Of a stretch of DNA of 64,000 bases, positions 59,640 to 64,000 are shown one piece after another. Each line of letters starts with the position of its first letter. The stretch's first letter is position 1. The notes beneath the pieces are model-generated. The model was not told where the DNA came from. It saw only the letters and a program-made list of their open reading frames with translations, and searched no databases. Source of the stretch: Protopterus annectens (Eukaryota; Chordata; Ceratodontiformes; Protopteridae); assembly GCF_019279795.1 (NCBI RefSeq), contig NC_056726.1:1137121410-1137185409 (forward strand), read 5' to 3'. Position numbers and translations under genes: made by a program.

Positions 59640-60888
59640 GTGCTGTCTAAATGGGGACCTAGGCAGGGCAATAGACCCCCCCCCCAACAGCCATTCCAGT
59701 GTCCCACTATTTGTCTCTCTCTCTCCCTCCCTGCCACTTTGCATAACCACTGTTTAAACCTCCTGCCAGTGTGCATACTATTTTCTTCTTAACTAACTCA
59801 CCTTTAATTTCTATACAAACTGTCTAAAATTTTTCTAAATATTAAATGATTGTCATATACCTTGTATCGATTCTTAACCAATTTTTTTCATATTATGTCT
59901 AATTTGTTAAAAATGATTTAAACTGCAGATGTTTTTGTTTTATTTTTGAAGATTGTAAAATTATTGTTCTTAAAATGCTTTGTAATAATCTGGAGATTTT
60001 CTCCCAGGGCCTCCGCTGAAAATGGGCTTCTACCCAGTCAGGCTTTCCTGGTAATCAAATGTCAATAAATACATAAATTACTTTTACAATGATTACAGAG
60101 ATTTGGATTTAATTAAAAACTTGTATTTTAAATTTCATAGCACAAACACTGATGACCATTTGCTAAATAAAACAGTCTCACATTGACAATAAACTTAGCA
60201 TGAGCAACAGTAAACTTCTCTTCCCTTGAAACTCATATTAATTGAAAATGCATAGGGCCTGTGGTACATTAAGTGTATCTTGGTCCACGGGCTGTTTTCA
60301 AACCATGTTCCCTTCCCCTCACACATTTTAAGAACTATGCATAAATACATGTGTTCTTTGATTCACCTTCCCAATTGCTTTAAATTATATATCTGGTTTA
60401 ATGCAACGATATTTGTGAGTGTTTTAAATTTGTATTATTGAAGATTTTTCTAGTAAGCAGCAAAATAAATAAATAAATAAATAATGTATGAACCAATAAT
60501 TGTAAATATACCAATTTCAGAACAATTCAGCCATAAAAGACAACCCAAACTGCCGTCGTTATAACCCACCAATATCCATACTCAACAACTGTGGCTGCTT
60601 TATTGACTGTGTACACATCATGTCTGATTCTGATACAAATGACTACAGTAAAGTATTTCAGTTTGTTTTACACAAATGTGCACTGGTCCTGCAAAGACAG
60701 ATTAATGACTTCTTAACTTCAGCAAGGTCAGTCATTTTATCTACAAACATCTACCAAGCCCAGCAATTATGGTTACATTGTTGACTGCAACTTTCTCAGA
60801 TGCCTTTGTCAAAACAATAATAAAAAAATGACCAAATTCACATATTTAATGTTTTTTCAACACTCAGTAGCCAAAGGATTCCAACTTA

Positions 60889-60946
<58 letters not shown>

Positions 60947-61540
60947 GCACACACGCACGCACACACAGATCAAAAATATTTCAAAATGACCAGATAATTG
61001 CATGAGGTACTTTCATCCAGAGATAGCCGCCCACCCCCACCAGCAGTTATAGCTACTTAGTTGACTGCGTATATATCTTATTATTATAAAGGAATAAATT
61101 ACACATACTTTGTTTGTAGATTTGGATTTCCCACATAAAAGTTTATAAAGCTCAGCAGCATCAGACCATAAGATCCAGCCATGTGTAGCACAGTTTAAAT
61201 AGGGAACATGAGAAGATATTAACCGGTTAATAGCATATGCTAAGTCAATATTTACAATTTCTGGAGAAGTAAAATTTATCTGAATAATTCTACATAAAAG
61301 AGAACTTTTACTAATGCAGAGGTTGCCACTAGGAGATGACTTTGCATTTCAGTGCTTTATCCACAATGCAATGCCTGCTACCCATGAAGAGTAAATTGCC
61401 TAGAGTACCATTAAAAACTGGAGTGCTGGTGATATAGACATGATGTTTTCTAAATTAGATCGGTTATGTAATACAGAATGGCTGGAAAACAATGGCAACA
61501 GGTTCATAGTTACTAGGCATGACGTCCTGGAGACCATTAA
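59640..61540 (+). mobile_element. Long non-coding repeat family, copy 3
   Basis: Follows the order of copy 2: ccattccagtgtcccacta (59692) versus ccattccaatgtcccatta (35037); acatgtgttctttgattcac versus acatgtgttctttgatacac; gaagatttttctagtaagca versus gaagatttttctagtaaaca; then the 61320 block versus 35650. More diverged, with a SINE tail inserted at 59995-60075 and a (CA)n tract at 60892-60966. No ORF. Confidence 0.65.
60892..60966. repeat. (CA)n microsatellite
   Basis: CA tract ending in a few GCAC variants. Confidence 0.95.
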
Positions 61541-61779
61541 TAAGCCTAAACAAGATTCCCAATTACTTCAAAGCACTGCCTGGTTAAGTGACAAGTTCAA
61601 TATCAGACAGTAGGTAAATGAAGGTGAAAGATTCAAACCCTGCACCCTTGCCACAGGAATCAGCTTATTAATAAATCAGAGTCTTAGCCCTTTGCACTAA
61701 CTACCAGAAAATCAGTTTTAAACTAAATGCTGAAATCCTTAGATTAAAAACAAATCTTAGTTATCAGGAGAGAATGCAA

Positions 61780-62195
61780 GCTCTTTCTCTTTTCTCAGCC
61801 TGTTGCAGACTCCCCTGTGGAGATCTATGTCTGAGATCCAAACTTATTTCATCTACTCTTCCTTTGCAGAACTAATGGTACATCAGATACTCAGTTAAAG
61901 GAACTACACCTTCATCAGCAAATAGATAAGACATAGAGTGATACATTTATATCCAAACACATCCATCACCTCTGGAACAAACTTCCAGTAAATGTCAAGC
62001 AGACTATTTCCTTGCCACCGTCAAGGAAACCTAGATAATTGGATGAGCAGCCTCAAATTGTCTCCTGGTCTATCTTGCCTTGTCCTCCTTGCGACAAGAG
62101 GAACATTTTGTATAGGCTTTTTTTGACTAGGCTTGAAATAGTCCACGGACTGATTGCATAATATTTGCCTATGAGCCTACGAACCTATGAACCTT
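61780..62195 (+). pseudogene. CR1-like LINE (family B) 3' end
   Basis: Degenerate C-terminal text (LSLFSACCRLPCGDLCLRSK near 61785) runs into a 3' UTR and ends cctatgagcctacgaaccta, tgaacct: the complement of the octamer tail seen on the minus-strand copies at 47741 and 52285. Confidence 0.7.
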
Positions 62196-63422
62196 TACAG
62201 TCTGACTTAAAAGACAAGATTATATCTCAGTAATTTGCAGACAATGACTACTTAATGGATGCTGAAGATCATACAGTTCTGATCACCACTCCAAGTAATG
62301 TGTTTTATTTGACCTGACAAATATCAACTCCTTTGCAGATTTTGGAGGCTGTACAGATGATAAATGGAACATGTTTAGAATGTATTATATAATCCAGGCC
62401 TATTAATAAATTAATTTGTTCTTTAGTGCAACAAATAAAGCAGAAAAATTAAAGACAATAAATATATACCACAGCAGCTTTTATTTCAAATTATGCAAGA
62501 GGGGATGGCAGTGATGGCTCCTCAGTCAGAAATATTTTTGCATTTGGTTCAGGACTGACCTATCTGATTGGTGAATAATGCTGTATTGTTGCAGCACACA
62601 CCTTCAGAGCCAAGAGAGCCAAACTAAGGACAACTGGGGACCTATGAATGATAATGAATTCGACCTCTGCCAGCCATCCCAATATACCATTACCTGGCTG
62701 TCTTGAATAATTTACCATAATACTGCTACTTATAAGCTAAGTAGGTAAAAGTCTGAATTTAGAGGTCAATGGTTGCTTAATTGATTTGCTCAGGATCACA
62801 CAGTAAACAAATGACAGTGAATGGAATCAAACACAAGACCACAGGCATTATAGCTTACAAACATAACCTCTGCACCAACTGGCAGCCTGATGTATATAGC
62901 ATTTTCTATTTTACTTTTACAGCTATCACAGAGATTTGATTTCATTTAAAATTTACGTCTATATTACATCGCCGAAATGAAATTCCAGTGAAAACCTACC
63001 CATTGACACCTAATCAATAAAACAATTTGCTGAATTTAATAATGGCAAGGAAATACTTGCCCAGAGCACAACATACCAACATCTACATGAAATCAAACCC
63101 ACCTAAGTTGAAGGCATCATCGCCCATACCCCTCCCCTAACTATATATGTGACACCCGTGCTTTGGCCCAGCAATCAAGGAGCCTCAATCCTCATCTCAT
63201 ATAGGAGGAAAAGATAAAAAGTACACGCAGTAAAGTGCAATTTCTTTTAAGAGCACACAGATATCACAGTCAGTCTGGGGCTGGTCACTCCCTCGTTCTC
63301 AAGGTCCCCAGTAAGACTCCCCACTGGCACAGCTATAGGGCCCAGATCTCAGCATAGTGGGCAAGCTAAAACCTCCAGCACCCTCTCTTTCCAACCAGTG
63401 CTTCATGTCCCTGCCCAGGTAG

Positions 63423-63423
<1 letters not shown>
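62196..63423. other. No gene; weak repeat similarity
   Basis: 62660-62960 shows faint similarity to the third copy of the long non-coding family (cagccatcccaatataccat; cacagagatttgatttcatt). 62815-62890 looks like the complement of a tRNA-derived SINE head. Nothing else. Confidence 0.4.
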
Positions 63424-63516
<93 letters not shown>

Positions 63517-63527
63517 CACACACACAC
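63424..63527. repeat. (CA)n microsatellite
   Basis: About 104 bp, the longest dinucleotide tract in the window, with one G interruption near 63510. Confidence 0.97.
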
Positions 63528-64000
63528 TTTGAGAAGAGTTTATACAACCACACAGACACTCCTGACAAAGGTTAACACAGGTTCGCCAGCTGTGCCCCCT
63601 TTTCCCAGACTATATAGTAGTATCAGCTGCCACCACCCACTAATATTTATCAGCAACTCAAAGGCCCTTAAAAGGGTGTCCTATTATTACTGTGCAATAT
63701 TATTATCCAATTGGTAAGTGTGACTAAACAGTTAAGGCTTATTAGAGTGACTTGGTACAGGATCACTATATACATGTAATGTAATGTACTCTAGAGCTTA
63801 AATTATCTCTACAAAAACAGCCACAGTTGAAAGGGTTTAAAAATATTTAATAACAAATAGGTAAAACACAAGACAATACATTTTATTACACAGTGCTAGT
63901 CAAGAGTTCAAAGGTCACAGAGAAATACTTAAAATAATTCAGTAGTACAGTTCTGACATCACAGAAAAATACTTAGTGTAATCATTCTAGTTTCTATATA
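63528..64000. other. No gene seen
   Basis: Right edge of the window; no element recognised. Confidence 0.45.

Overview
This window looks like repeat-rich intergenic and intronic DNA from a large vertebrate genome. Grounds: long (CA)n, (TA)n and (ATAA)n tracts, many degenerate retroelement remnants, tRNA-derived SINEs, and one intron-flanked SRCR exon. The mix of a Penelope-like element (PLE), Tx1/L1-type, CR1/L2-type and RTE-type LINEs suggests a non-mammalian vertebrate, most likely an amphibian or a lobe- or ray-finned fish. The species cannot be fixed from sequence alone. I saw no bacterial, CRISPR or rRNA features and no functional tRNA gene.

Layout. 1-10344: a 1.72 kb direct duplication (1-1723 and 8619-10344). 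A nearly intact minus-strand PLE of 5.4 kb (1724-7122) abuts the first copy. It has 805-bp direct pLTRs, a hammerhead ribozyme in each pLTR, an ORF1, and an RT/GIY-YIG ORF2 reached by a -1 frame change at a plausible slippery site. 10560-22320: a degenerate minus-strand Tx1/L1-type LINE, split by a 3.36 kb non-coding insertion with a 16-bp target duplication (12046-15406). A 125-bp tandem triplet lies at 20593-20967. 23560-32345: nested CR1/L2-like, CR1-like and RTE-like LINE fragments and SINEs. 32346-36060: a second, inverted copy of the non-coding family seen at 12.4-15.4 kb, itself holding an RTE insertion. 37440-45650: RTE, Tx1 and L2-type LINEs. The L2-type copy contains a second PLE with inverted ends and target-site duplications, plus two SINE-type pieces. 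46116-46560: degenerate telomere-like and TATC arrays. 48116-48430: the only good host-gene exon, a phase 1-1 SRCR domain. 49164-49814: an array of nine hairpins. 50470-51640: two further PLE end fragments with hammerhead cores. 52-64 kb: CR1-like 3' ends, microsatellites, a doubtful DIRS-like remnant and a third copy of the long non-coding family.

How the parts relate: most of the window is layers of transposition. The PLE at the left is the youngest large insertion (about four differences seen between its pLTRs), yet the first catalytic Asp of its RT (motif A) reads as Asn. The LINEs probably supplied the machinery that moved the SINEs sharing their 3' tails. The points most worth follow-up are the PLE ribozyme and frameshift architecture, the hairpin array, the large ORF-less repeat family, and the paired cysteine loss in the SRCR exon.
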